Below are positions 46,110 to 57,860 of a stretch of 64,000 bases of DNA, one piece after another (positions within the stretch are counted from its first letter, which is position 1; each line of letters begins with the position of its first letter). Origin of the DNA: Umbilicaria muhlenbergii (taxonomy: Eukaryota; Ascomycota; Lecanoromycetes; Umbilicariales; Umbilicariaceae); contig KK106982.1 in assembly GCA_000611775.1 (NCBI GenBank), positions 4,472,996-4,536,995 on the forward strand. The letters are read 5' to 3'. Below the pieces are notes generated by a model. The model saw nothing but the letters and a program-made list of their open reading frames with translations. It did no database searches and was not told the origin of the DNA. The position numbers and the translations under genes are program-made.

Positions 46110-49100
46110 ATGACACCTACTCCTCCGTCAGCCACATCGTCGAGCAATTCGCAGCACTCCCCCGATGGACAATATAGGGTGGTAAGGAAGCGGAACAGAG
46201 TACCCTTGTCATGCGCGCCATGTCGGAATAGAAAGCTCAAATGCAACAGATCACATCCGTGTGATAACTGTATTAAGAGGGGGGATCTGTCCTCGTGTTC
46301 ATACGCAGCTCCAGAAACCCGCAAGCGCAACAATGGACACTCCAACTCATCGAGCTTATCTGCAAGTGATATGCAGAACCGTATAAACCGTCTGGAGGGA
46401 CTGGTCTTGTCGTTGATGACAAATGGCGACCAATCCGTGGGGCCGGCTGCGGCTGTTAGGGCTTTATCATATGATAATAGCACAGGATCCATGGAATACC
46501 GTCAAGATGTTGATATTGATGGACCCGAAACGCTGAAAGAAGAAGGTGATGAGATTGATAGCGAATCGGACCTGACTACGCAACTGGGCGTAATGAAGGT
46601 TGACAACAACAAGTCATTGTACGTTGGTGAAGCACACTGGGCTGCAATACTCAAAGATGTGAGCTGCAATAACAACGAGTCTTACATCAATCTTCTGAGA
46701 CTAATATTGGCCAGATCGCTGAAGTCAGAAACTTCTTTGCAGACCACACGAAGCAGTATGATGCCCAAGTGCTGAAAGTCCAAGCATCAACGAATACGGG
46801 TGATTTCTCACAGAGGTTGGGGTTTCTCTTCACCGGAACCCAACTACCAGACTATACCGAACTGCTGGCATCTCTCCCTAGTAGAGAAGTCACCGATAGG
46901 CTCGTTTCGAGGTTCTTCAATTCTGTTGATACGGCAGTTCGTGAGCTTGTCGTTCCATGTTGTCTGGCCCCTTCACTGACAAATGATTCAGACATCCTTC
47001 ATCCAGCTTCATTTCAAAGACTGGTCAGTTACATCTTCCTTTGACTCTGCCAAGGCTGTGCGGTCAGGCGTGTGTACAAAATAAGTGGCAGACCTCGGCT
47101 GGTGGCCCCCGCAACTACTCAACAGCCAAGACAGATGTTGAAGAGCATCTGACGTATCGTGGTAGAAGCTATGGATCTCTACAACATTGAGTCCAAGGAC
47201 TTGCATATACCGATTTCCTTATTGTATCATCAAGAGGATCCTCAGCGGGAGACTGCCACTTATTTTGTGCACACGTCTGCGGTCTTATTCTTCTCACCAT
47301 CTTTGCACTGTCTAATATGATATACTCAGAACCTTAATTGTACAGGTCCAAGCGCTGACAATCTCGCAGTACAACCAGCATTGGGGAGATCCCATGAAGA
47401 CCGGTCCTACCTGGCTTGGTCAGCTATTTGCAATCCTTGGCCTGGCCATGCAATCCTACTACAGAAAGGACGATGAGCCCCCGGAATTTCAGGGCCAATC
47501 ATTAAATCTCGCGAGCAAATATCGAGCCCTTACAGCGCAGTGCCTTTTACTGGCGGACTTCACGAAGCCAGTCAACCATATGATTGAGACCCTGGTCCTT
47601 CATCTCAACAGCGAGTTCACCAAGAGTAGAGATTCTGAAGTAGCCATATGGGTATTAGTCGGAATGATCGTACGCCTCGCTATGCGTATGGGTTATCATC
47701 GAGATCCAAAGCACTTTCCAAACTTAACACCTTTCCAAGGCGAGATGCGACGACGAGTATGGACCTTTGTTCGTCAATCCGATACTCTCTTCTCGTTTCA
47801 AATAGGGTTACCAAGCATGATCCGCTATGGTGATTGCGACACTGAGCTTCCCAGAAATTTGTATGACGACGAGTTCGATGAAGAGACCAAAGTGTTGCCT
47901 CCATCCAGACCTATGAACGAAGCCACTCAAATTTCATTCATGATTGCAAAAGGACAACTGGCTTTCGCCTTTGGCAAGATCGTAGAAAGCTTACAGTCGG
48001 TCTCCTCATCTCCGTACGAAGAAATCATGAAACTTGACAACTTTCTCCGGGAAACCAACGCAGCTCTTCCAGCTCATCTGCGGTTACGGTCATTTGAAGA
48101 GTCCATGACTGATCCAGTTGATTTGGTTATCCAGCGATTTAGTCTTTCAATTCTCTACAACAAGAGCCAATGCGTACTACATCGGAAGTTTCTTGGCCGT
48201 GCTCGCGAAAACAGTCGATATAACATTTCGCGCCGTACCTGTGTGGATTCTGCCCTAAGTTTGCTACACCACCAGCGCACCCTTCACTACGAGTCCAAGC
48301 CTGGAAGACGCCTATATAGCGCGAAGTGGTTCGTCACGTCGCTGACTTCGCACGATTTCCTACTGGCAGCCATGATCATCTGCCTGGATGGCTGGCTAGG
48401 GACCGAGGCAGAGGTTGCTGGTCGTACCTCGGGCGACCTGTATACGTTTGGATTGGAACGGGGGTCAGATATGATACAAGCACTAGAAATTTCCCAGCGC
48501 ATCTGGACCGAGCTCCGCGACCAATCTATAGAGGCCTACAAAGCCTCAGAGATCCTCAAACTCATGCTAGACGAGCGAAAGGCGAAGTGCCGCCAAAAGC
48601 CCTCCCGCCAGGCTTATCCGTCATTCGCATTTTCGAACGGATCCAGTGATACACACCGTACTGCGAATTACACTCCGCAGGAAGAAGAAAAGCCCGAACA
48701 TTCAGCAGCGATGACATTGGGTATGTTGAGTACCGGCGGCATTTCCCCAAACACCACAAATCTCTTCAGCAGCAACTTCATGAACGCACCTTTACCTGCC
48801 AGTAGTGTTACTAGGAGTGAGGCCCCAACTAGCGGATCCAGTCCCAATTACACAACGGATCAGGCCGCGGGCCCTGTTCCATCAGCGCCTAGCCCCTTCT
48901 CGTTCTTAGGTAGCGGCCCAGGGATCATGGACGTGTCACCAGCGAATCTGGACTGGGTGAGTTATCCACTTTGCCCTACTATACACGTTATCGCGTGTCG
49001 TACTCTCTTTCAGCCTATGCTAACCTATGGCATGAAAGGATGCCTGGGATTCTTACATCCAGAATCCGTCATTCGACCCTGCAAACCAAATGTGGCCTAC

Positions 49101-49242
49101 AAGCTTGGACCTTCCACCCATCACCACGGCTGCTGATGGTCAGGAGGAGCTGCAGGGGCAGTTGCAGCCGCACCAAAAGCAGCATGCGGGTGCGTTTATG
49201 GGCAGCAATGGTGTCTTTATGGGCGGTCCCACGCCGCCTTGA
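46110..49242 (+). CDS. Zn(II)2Cys6 transcription factor with fungal-specific middle domain
   Basis: Four exons (46110-46658, 46715-47023, 47370-48956, 49039-49242) give 882 aa. The binuclear zinc cluster is Cys35-Cys63, CAPCRNRKLKC..CDNC..C, spacing C2C6C5C2C8C, followed by a linker and a short heptad stretch (MQNRINRLEGLVLSL) for dimerisation. The fungal_trans domain begins around FFADHTKQYDAQ and includes ILHPASFQRL/YNQHWGDP, TWLGQLFAILGLAMQSYY, and VLVGMIVRLAMRMGYHRDP. The third exon uses an acceptor after GCTGACAATCTCGCAG; the upstream TACAG would add eight residues. The C-terminus is Ser/Pro/Gln-rich, a likely activation region. Intron 2 is 346 nt. I cannot assign the regulated pathway; no biosynthetic cluster is nearby. 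Confidence 0.9.
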
Positions 49243-50004
49243 TATGCTGCTATTTGGGAGGAGTGAACGTTGGGGTTTAATGTGGCGGATCCGAGGGACA
49301 AAGTGGCGTATGGATATGCTTGGCCCTGATTTTGAGATACCATTTGAAAGAACTCAACGGGAGCAGGGGAATGGCTATTAACCTAAAGGCGCTTCCTCGG
49401 CTAAGCAGCTATTGGCCTACCTCGGTGAAGCATGTTCTTCGCTGCGTAGTCCATCGACCCTTAGAGTACAACATCATCAATCAGCCTCTACAATGACTTC
49501 TTCAGCCTTTTGTGTAACAAACACAGCTTACCGATGCCATGTAAAACCATTTCGAATCCGGACCCTGACTTTCGCTTCCAAACTCCGCTCTCCCCCCAGG
49601 CATCAGGTCAAAGGAAGTGGCAGATCCACGTATAAGGCATCCAGGCGGCCCCTTGTTTCCATGCAAGGGCCAAGACAAGAGCCAGCATTGTAATTTTGTA
49701 AGGTACCTGACTAGATGCCGAAGCCAATCCACAGTCTCTGCTCAAAACTCCGGCTTCGAAAACGCATGGAACATGATCCTTTAATCCCGCAGCCAGAACG
49801 AGTTTTCTCCAACACCGTCCGTGTAAAACGCCCGCTAAGAAGAACAGCAGTTGGCAAATACGCAACCCACACCGGCACCTCAATTTTCACCTCTCGTACA
49901 ATCGTCCGGAACAAATGCCCATGCATCATCCAGCATACAACCACCACCACCACCTCCTCTCACCACAAGCCAGCTCATATGCATCCCCCTCCCGTCCACT
50001 CATA
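49243..50004. other. Intergenic between convergent genes
   Basis: 762 bp between the Zn2Cys6 stop and the SPT2 stop. It contains overlapping short frames with no family features. The plus strand near 49930-50040 is rich in CCA/CCT runs. Confidence 0.55.
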
Positions 50005-51161
50005 TCACAACCCGCCCCTCCCCCTCGCCGCCGCTATAGTCGCCTCCCTCTTCTTCCTCTCCTTCTGCCTCTTCAACTCCCTCTCCATCATCGCTTCGAA
50101 CTGATCCTCCTTCTTCGCCGCCTTCAGCGCCCTCTCGTCTTCTTCTTCCACGTCCGAGAACCCGGCTTCCATGTCCGAGAGGTCGGATTCGAATTCTTCT
50201 TCTTCGTCTTCTTCGTCTTCGGCGGAGGAGGTGGTGGCAAGGGCGCGCGATTTGGGGTTCGTGTGATGCGTGACGGAGGTACTGCGGCTGCGGGGGTCGC
50301 TGGGGTCGCTGTCGGTATCGCGGGGGGGTTTTTTGGTGAGGGAGGTGGAGGTGGGGGGGAGGGGTTTCATGGTGCCTTTGTAGGAGGGGGTGGGTTTGGG
50401 TTTGGCGGTGCCGGCGTAGGAGGGTTGGAGGGGCTTTTTAGAGGAGGAAGCGCCGTTCGCACGGGGTTTGGTGAGGCCGTCGGGGGGGTTGGGGCTGGTG
50501 AGTTTGGGGTCGGCGGAGTTGGGACGAGATACATCTCTGGCGTTTTGTTTCATCTTGAGTGTTAGGCCCTTGGCTAATGCGATCTGCTCTTTTTTGCTGA
50601 GCTTCTCTTTCGGCTTGTGTTTGATTATTCCCACGTGCGCCGATGCGGTATGCGAGGCTTTGGCTCGGGCCATGATTTCGGCATAGGAGCCTTTTTTCGG
50701 AGGCGCTTTGGGCTCTGCTCGGGCGGGTATGGGCAATGCTGTGCCTGGTTTGCCGGTGCCACGATATGGCATTGAACCCAGAGCCGCAGAAGACGGAATA
50801 ATTGACTTTGCGGGTGTTGTTGATGATGCCTGACTTTTGGGAGTATTTGGCAAAGTCTGACTCGGCCTACCAGATGCCAGATTTGGCCTCGTGCTCTTAT
50901 CCTTTGGCGCAGAAAGCTGATCGTCTGCCTTGTGCTTTGCGCCTCCGTAGGGCCCATCCTGGTTTGGATTCGGTGCTATCCTATTGCTTGATGAATCCAA
51001 GGGTGGTTTTCGAAATGTACTCGTCGCTGTTTCTGTCGAAGGAGACAGCACTTCGCCACCGCTGCCGCCTATAGAGCTCAGCACTGAATTGAGGAACTTG
51101 TTGACTTATCAGTACCCAGGATATCCCGACTGGAGTGAAGGCGGTGTTGACTCACACTCAT
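50005..51161 (-). CDS. spt2: SPT2-type chromatin protein
   Basis: The main exon (51083-50005) has no ATG at its 5' end, so a first exon is required. An ATG at 51161 followed by GTGTGA and a TTCAG acceptor fits: exon 1 is 51161-51158 (four nt, start codon plus one base), and the protein is 360 aa beginning MMLSSIGGSG. This splice is tentative. The body is Ser/Pro/Lys-rich and disordered, with GSYAEIMARAKA and KKEQIALAKGL segments. The diagnostic SPT2 domain is C-terminal: acidic EEEFESDLSDMEAGFSDVEE followed by basic DQFEAMMERELKRQKERKK. Spt2 binds H3-H4 and DNA and acts during transcription elongation. Divergent from RPP2 (591 bp apart). Confidence 0.87.
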
Positions 51162-51752
51162 GTCGTCCGCGTACTCTGCCAGTACTGAGAGTCACACTTT
51201 ACCGCTGCTACCGCCGGTGGTTGGTGGGCAGAAGCAGAGTCATAACTTGTAAGCCTGATATTGATAGGCTTAGATAAGCGTAGCGTAATGGAGCGCCAGG
51301 CAGGCAAGTCGCTGTTAAGAGATGCAATGAATAAGAAAGAGTGTGGTTGAGGAGTATGGAGTGAAGAAGAGTGGCGGAAAGATGAAAGATATTCGTCTAG
51401 AGCAACACCTATCGCCAAACGTCCCTTTGCGGAAGCAGCGAAGTTCCGCCACCCCTCTCGCTTATCTTTAGCTCCCGCAATGTGGCGCTAGGGCGCACAG
51501 AATTGTCGAAATTGTGAAAGCATCCAATTCTACTACTGACTCACCACAAATCCCACATTCAAGAACTTGACGTTTCAGTCTCCGCTCAACTTTGCGGTTA
51601 AATCGATTGACTCTCTTGTTCGACACATCTATCATCTTCGACGTGAGTGCTTCTACTACCCTCGAGAACAGAGCTCCTATCACCCTCGAGAATAGAAGCC
51701 CCCCAAATTTCCGCAAACTCCTAACTTACCCAAAACTTGCAGTACTATCAAA
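51162..51752. other. Divergent intergenic region (SPT2 / RPP2)
   Basis: 591 bp with the ribosomal-protein promoter on the right. The last ~100 bp carry near-repeats of CTACCCTCGAGAACAGA / CACCCTCGAGAATAGA around 51655-51690. No gene seen. Confidence 0.55.
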
Positions 51753-52155
51753 ATGAAGCACCTCGCAGCTTACCTCCTTCTCGGCCTCGGCGGCAACACC
51801 GAGCCGTCAGCGGACGATATCAAGGCTGTCTTAAGCTCGGTCGGCATCGATGCGGACGAGGAGCGTCTCGACAAGCTCATCGAAGAGCTCAAGGGCAAGA
51901 ACCTGCAGGAGGTATGCACAATAGTACCGTATACTTCTACTTAGGACGGGGCCTAACGGTGACGGAATCTAGTTGATCGCTGAGGGTTCCTCGAAGCTCG
52001 CGTCTGTCCCATCGGGCGGTTCTGGTGGAGGAAGCGCGGGTGCCCCGGCTGCGGCTGGCGGTGCTACTGCGGCTGCTGAGGAGGAAAAGCCAGCTGAGAA
52101 GGAAGAGGAGAAGGAGGAGTCTGACGAGGATATGGGCTTCGGATTGTTCGATTAA
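51753..52155 (+). CDS. rpp2: 60S acidic ribosomal protein P2
   Basis: Two exons (51753-51911 and 51973-52155) give 113 aa. The N-terminal P2 helix-bundle [33 protein letters not shown] and [13 protein letters not shown] lead into an Ala/Gly hinge. The invariant stalk tail is [15 protein letters not shown], which binds elongation factors. The 61-nt intron sits after GKNLQE. P1/P2 dimers form the flexible lateral stalk of the large subunit. P2 rather than P1 is inferred from the MKxLAAYLLL start. The next gene, RPS15, runs the same way. Confidence 0.97.
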
Positions 52156-52645
52156 GCTTGATGTGGTCATGGCTATGTAGTGGGGCGATGTCGGCTCTAG
52201 ATGTCAAACCCAAGCTAAATACATCGGGTTAATCCTCATTGACACGCCAAGTCCAAGTAGATACCTGTGGTCTCTAATTGCAACTCAACGTATCGAGAGT
52301 ACGTGAAACGCTTCATCAACAAGCCACCGGTGTAGGTGGAGATCTGAAAGTTTGGGTGAGCTACAATTCTACAATTAGCTATGAGAGGTCCCATGTGGTT
52401 TCATGTTATCCTGGGTACTATCAGATTTTGATATATTTCTTGCCATCAGAAAGCAATTTAAAAGTGTATTCGAATCTTGAAGCTCAGTTGTCAGAAAATT
52501 GGTAGGGCAAGTCAACCCTACAGATTTAGCGCTCTCGCTTAACTCATCCACGGCCCGCGATGAACCTCACTAAAGCCATTGTGCAGGCCATCCATCTACG
52601 ACAATCGTTGCGTTCACCCATCACCATCGAAGGCTAACCGCAATC
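52156..52645. other. Intergenic between RPP2 and RPS15
   Basis: 490 bp with RPP2 3' sequence and the RPS15 promoter. One 75-aa frame has no recognisable content. Confidence 0.6.
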
Positions 52646-53490
52646 ATGGCCGACGCAGATTACGTGAGTACTCTCTTCTGATGCTATAGCTAATGTGTAT
52701 CTCTGCTTGTCGACTCTGAAGCTGACATTGCCCTCCCTCTAGAACGCCGAGGAGGCCGCTGGTACGTGAAGATTTTTCCCTCGACACAATCATGAAATCT
52801 TCTGGGTCATTGGTGGAGGATGTAGAGAGTGGAGAGATACATCACGACGATAGGATTAGAGATATATGGAGGCCGATATGATCTACAAGAAGCGTGGCAA
52901 TATTACACGGACCAGGAACTGACGACCATTGTCTCTGCAGAGCTCAAGAAGAAGAGAACGTTCAGAAAGTTCTCCTACCGCGGTATCGACCTTGACCAGT
53001 ATGTGTCCTTGAACTCGACCATTTGAAGGTTGTATATTAGCTTGGGAACGAAGATTTGACAACTTCGCAGGCTCCTCGACCTCTCCTCTGAACAGCTCCG
53101 TGATGTCGTCCACGCCCGCGCCCGTCGCCGGTTCAACCGCGGTTTGAAGCGCAAGCCTATGGGTCTGATTAAGAAGCTCCGGAAATCCAAGCAAGAGGCC
53201 AAGCCCAACGAGAAGCCCGACCTTGTCAAGACGCACCTACGTAACATGATCGTGGTGCCAGAGATGATCGGCAGTGTTATCGGTATCTACTCAGGCAAGG
53301 AGTTCAACCAGGTGGAAATCAAGCCGGAAATGGTGGGACACTACTTGGGAGAATTCTCGATCTCATAGTGAGTTACACCTTGGGGAATTAGATTTGGGGG
53401 AGGTGCTAATTTGATCGTAGCAAACCTGTCAAGCACGGAAGGCCTGGTATTGGTGCCACGCACTCGTCTCGTTTCATTCCGTTGAAGTAG
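52646..53490 (+). CDS. rps15: 40S ribosomal protein S15 (uS19)
   Basis: Five exons (52646-52663, 52743-52761, 52941-52998, 53071-53367, 53421-53490) give 153 aa, normal for the family. The first two exons are only 18 and 19 nt. The family core is plain: [100 protein letters not shown], ending HSSRFIPLK. uS19 sits in the small-subunit head and is needed for 40S export and maturation. Intron number and positions in the 5' part are typical of ribosomal genes in filamentous ascomycetes. Confidence 0.98.
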
Positions 53491-54149
53491 GGGTTGGTAG
53501 ATTCGGGAATGTGTGGTCAGAATGGCTGTTGGGTTGCATTATGTAGCTTGCGTGCTTAATGGCAAACGACTACACCCATCTTGGGTTCACCAGAGTGCAG
53601 AACTTCTGTCAATACCTCGTGATGTAACCATTCTTCAACCTGGCCTGAGTGGATGCAGCGACGTTACACAGGAAAGCGGATGGTGGCATATGCATTAGCA
53701 CCTGTCACTGGGGCAGCAGCAGGCTCGTGCCATCTTCGGCATCACCAGCGAACAGTAGTAACGCATCAGAAACGAAGGATACAGCACTGCGTCGACAACG
53801 ATCGCTGTTGTCCTCCTTGTCGTACATTTGTCATCCCCACCGTCACCCGAAGCGCGGTGAAAGGGCCGCCAGAATGACCCTGCCCCGACCGCTCAGATGG
53901 CGTCATTTCATTATTCACCCTCAGCAATAAATATATTTCCAACCATGTCCGCCAACTCCAATCTAGAAATCTTTTCCCAGATTGTTCTTGATGTTACGAG
54001 GAGACCTTGCGCGCATTCAATAGGCCCGACTCCTTCGTTGACCTTCACCGCCACAGCTCCATATTTGCAAGGTCTTCCTTGACCTCCGTTGAGACCTAAC
54101 AGCGCATTTCGAACCCTGCAACGGACTGTACACTTGGTCATTCAGGCTC
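53491..54149. other. Intergenic upstream of CYS3
   Basis: 659 bp. It holds RPS15 3' sequence, several short overlapping frames and ATGs (possible upstream ORFs, for example at about 53897 and 53944), and the palindromic site described separately at 53897-53906. Confidence 0.6.
53897..53906. promoter_or_regulatory. Candidate CYS3/MetR binding site
   Basis: ATGGCGTCAT matches the palindromic ATGRYRYCAT consensus described for the Neurospora sulfur regulator CYS3 (bZIP; MetR in Aspergillus). It lies about 245 bp upstream of the cystathionine gamma-lyase start, where such a site would make sense. A ten-base match of this degeneracy is expected about once per 65 kb by chance, so only the location makes it notable. 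Confidence 0.45.
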
Positions 54150-55634
54150 ATGATGACTCTAATGGATCGCCCAATCGATACTCCTCCGCGCGCACCTTCA
54201 CCGGTTCATAATTTCGGAACGCTTGCGGTACATGCAGGCAGTCCCCACGACCCAGTGACCGGGGCAGTGATTGAGTCGGTAGGTCTCCGCCCTCCGCTAG
54301 AGTAGATTAGAACCTGATTTCAGTATAGATTTCACTCTCAACGACGTTTGCTCAGACAGGCGTTGGGAAACCGGTGGGCCTGTATGAATACACAAGAAGC
54401 TCCAACCCCAACCGGTATGGTTCATAATGGACAAGTCCAAAATGATCTGGCCTTAAACTGACTGATGGTGAAGAGATAACTTCGAACAAGCCATTGCTGC
54501 TCTGGAGCACGCCAAATATGCCCTAGCCTTCTCCTCCGGATCCGCTACCACTGCCACGATACTCCAGTCACTTGCGGCTGGATCGCACGTTATTTCGGTG
54601 TCAGACGTATATGGTTAGATACCTAGCTGAAGATTCTACAGTCATTCTCGCTGACATTGCTAGGGGGCACGCACCGATACTTCACCAAGGTAGCGGCTGC
54701 ACACGGCGTTCAAGTCACATTCTCTCCAAGCATCGAGTTAGACATCAGCGAACTCATCCGGTTTGATGAGACGAAGCTGATATGGATCGAGACACCGAGT
54801 AATCCTACATTGAGTCTGGTCGATATACGGAACGTAGCAAGCGTAGCACACGAACATGGCATACTGGTTGTGGTGGACAACACATTCCTTAGCCCATACA
54901 TCCAAAATCCGCTTGATTTCGGCGCAGACATTGTTATACACTCGGTGACCAAATACATCAACGGACACTCGGTAGGGCATCTTACCTCTCGGATCATGTG
55001 CAATCTACTAACCTGTCCTCAGGACGTCCTAATGGGCGCCGCAGCCTTCAACTCCCCCGAGATCAAAGACCGCCTCACATTCCTTCAAAACGCCATTGGC
55101 GCCGTCCCGTCCGCTTTCGACTGCTGGCTAGCCCACCGCGGTCTCAAAACCCTCCACCTTCGCGCCCGCGAAGCAACCCTCAATGCCACTTCCGTCGCCC
55201 ACGCCCTCGAATCCTCACCGCACGTCATCGCAGTAAACTACCCAGGTCTAAACTCGCATCGGCACCGCCACATCGCCATAAAACAGCACCGAAAAGGCAT
55301 GGGCGGCGGAATGTTGAGCTTCCGCATCAAAGGTGGAAAGGAGGCTGCAGAGAGATTCTGCCAAAGCACGCAGATCTTCACGTTGGCGGAGAGTTTGGGG
55401 GGAGTGGAAAGTTTAGTGGAGGTGCCGGGGAGTATGACGCATGCAGGGATCCCCAAGGAACAGAGAGAGGCGGCCGGCGTGTTTGACGATCTTGTTAGGA
55501 TTAGTTGTGGGATTGAGGATGAGGAGGATTTGAGGAAGGATGTTTTGCAGGCGTTGGAGAAGGCGGTTGTGTTGCCGAAGATTAATGGTGCCAGGGGGTT
55601 GAATTGGGTGGACGGATCTAATGGACATGCTTGA
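54150..55634 (+). CDS. cys3: Cystathionine gamma-lyase
   Basis: Five exons (54150-54278, 54329-54414, 54474-54613, 54664-54971, 55023-55634) give 424 aa. The start is one of two adjacent ATGs (54150/54153). PLP fold type I motifs: HNFGTLAVHAGSPHDPVTGA, GLYEYTRSSNPNRDNFEQAI, FSSGSATTATILQSL, IWIETPSNPTLSLVDI, VVVDNTFLSPY, and the PLP lysine Lys215 in HSVTKYINGHS. C-terminal ESLGGVESLVEVPGSMTHAG and RISCGIED are diagnostic of the Cys/Met-metabolism family. The enzyme splits cystathionine to cysteine, 2-oxobutyrate and ammonia in reverse transsulfuration. The last intron (51 nt) lacks an in-frame stop. The ESLVEVP region and overall similarity favour the gamma-lyase over cystathionine gamma-synthase or beta-lyase. 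Likely under sulfur control (site at 53897). Confidence 0.93.
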
Positions 55635-55840
55635 TGTTGTGATGCGAAATGGGCGTTTCTTTGGGGAGGGAAATTTTGATGATTTAGATGGGGGTTGGCT
55701 TAGGAATCTTCGGGTTGGGTGGTCATTTACTTCAAAGATTTAGATATCGCTTTGACTGTTGTTGTAGTATCGAGACGGCCCCCGTGCTGCAAACTGCCAC
55801 TTCTTTTGTCCATAGCCCTGGTAGCCAGTCCTTCCCTCCC

Positions 55841-57860
55841 TCACAGACCAACCTCATCCGCCACCCTCCTCAACTTCGCCCACTCCCTCTCCCTCCCCTC
55901 CTCCACCACCCTCTCATCCACCCCCGCCATCTTCATATCCTCCCTCACCTCCTCCACCTTCCCTCTCACCGTCCGCGCAAACGCACTTTCACTCCCATGA
56001 CTCCTTCCCACTACCGCCTCCACCTGCCTCAGTAACCCCCAAATCACCACTCCCCACTCAATCGCATACTTTTCCAGCCCCTTCACCTTCCCCCCCGCTC
56101 CCTCCTCCTCCCCAGTCGACAACAGCGCAGCCACCTGCAACACCACCCTCACCAACACCCACCCATGCACCACCCTCACCGGATGCCACTCCTGCGGATA
56201 AAGTACCGGATCGACATAAAACCAACCCTTCAACGCATGCCCCACCCCCTTCGTCCACTCCCCCGCCGCCCAACACGCAACCGTCGCTTCCCACCTCAGA
56301 TGCGCCCACGGCTGCCTGTACAGCGGCCAAACATGCCGATACGCCGCGAAAAGCCCCATCCCTTCCTCCAGCAGCGCGAGTTGCTTTCCCGGATCCGCGA
56401 TCTCGGCGCGCGCGCGGGCGAGGAGCGTGAAGCCTTCGTATTCCAACTCGGCGATCTTAGAAGCGCTGAGAGAAGCGCTGAGGGCGGTGGGGATGTTGGG
56501 TTGGTTGACGGTTAGGTCGCGAGTGCATTGGGGGCAGGCGCAGGTGAAGAAGTAGCGGGCTTTTAGCTGGCGGATGCGGTCGGGGACGGGGTCGGTGGGG
56601 TCGATGTAGGAGATGAGGATTTCGTCGTCTGGGGGGATGGGAGCGAGGGCGCGCAGGTGTAGCTGAGGACCGTCGAAGATGATGACGGCGTTTGGTTGGC
56701 AAGAGTGGTTTGATAGGGCGGCGAGGGGGTCGAGGCAGAGACCAAGGGGGTCGTGGGTCGGGGCGCAGAGGGTTAGGGTGTTGATGAGAAGCTGGTGCGG
56801 GTGGGGTTAGTGTTTCTGGGGCGGGGAGGAAAGGGTGGGGTGGGGAAGACTCACACGAGCGGTTAGGGTTTGGATTAGGTCTAATGGCTCAGGACTCCCA
56901 GAGTACGACTGGGCGGCTTTGCTCATGAGGTTGATTGTTTCCCACATGGATGTGCCGCCGGGGGTGGAGGTCTGCGTGGCTTTGATAGAGTCGATGTGCG
57001 ATTCAAGGGCGAGGAAGGCTTGCCAGTCTTGCTGTGGGAGGGCGTTTGCTTTCTTGAGGAGGAGGAGCTGGAGGATCATGCGGGCTATATTGGGAAGGAC
57101 TTTGGGGTAGAGGCGGGCGAAGATCTTGCATTCGTGTTTGTGGTGGTGGGTCCATGATGAGGATTGGCAGGTCTGGGGATCGTAAGTCAGTTGCCGGAAT
57201 GGGTGGTAGAGCGGGATTAAAGATGCAGGAGAGGTTAATTTACATGAAATCCAGTTTGTGAGATGGTTAGAAGCAGAGACGTTGTAGTTTAAAGGGGAGA
57301 GTACGAAAGTGTAGATCATAGAGTACGAGAAGGCATGACGCTCAGTGGGCCCATGTTACTTTGCAGTAACAAACTTGCAAAGGACTACATCTTTCAGCGG
57401 AGTAATTTCCTTGCTGAAGCCTCGACCAACGCAATAACGATGTATAGTAGATGGAGATTTGTTCAGGCCCTGGCAACCCCGAGAATTCGCTGTTGGCATT
57501 CTATAAGATGGTGTAAAAGCAGACAAGCAGAGAACAGAATAGATCAGCACCCACCTTGCCACAGTACTTGACGATCTTACACCCCGTACAAACCCTAAGA
57601 GTTACATTGCCTCGTTCATCGCCGCCAACAGCAGCTCCACCCTGTGGGACCCATACAAAGCAGTTGGAGCAAGCATCATTCAGGTGCGGCGAGTCTAGGA
57701 CCGCAAGGAAAGGACGGTCAACACGGAGAACCAAGTCTCCTGCAGATATATCTCTTGAAGCAAGCAGTCCGTTGCCTGCGTTTTTCGTTTTCTTGCTGTA
57801 GACGTTGGCAATGTTTGGTCCGCTTTGAGGCAAGGCCAATCCTCTACCGGAGAACGCCAT
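55841..57860 (-). CDS. SET and MYND domain protein (SMYD-like)
   Basis: Three exons (57860-57555, 57172-56855, 56791-55841) give 524 aa; introns are 382 and 63 nt. The SET domain is split, as in SMYD proteins: an N-terminal part (NAGNGLLASRDISAGDLVLR), an inserted MYND finger (CSNC ... CTGCKIVKYC, then across the first intron TCQSS..HHHKHEC), and after a helical linker the C-terminal SET motifs LDPLAALSNHSCQPNAVIIF and PDDEILISYID. A post-SET cysteine cluster (CACPQC) and a helical C-terminal region follow. These bind SAM and methylate lysines of histones or other proteins; the substrate is unknown. The start codon directly abuts a 147-bp tandem array. Converges on CYS3 (206 bp between stops). 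Confidence 0.9.

Noticed and set aside
47341-47369. Earlier acceptor (TACAG at about 47346) for exon 3 of the Zn2Cys6 factor
   Set aside because: It would add VQALTISQ within the normally continuous FQ..YNxHW block, and it would place the GCTGAC branch site inside the exon.
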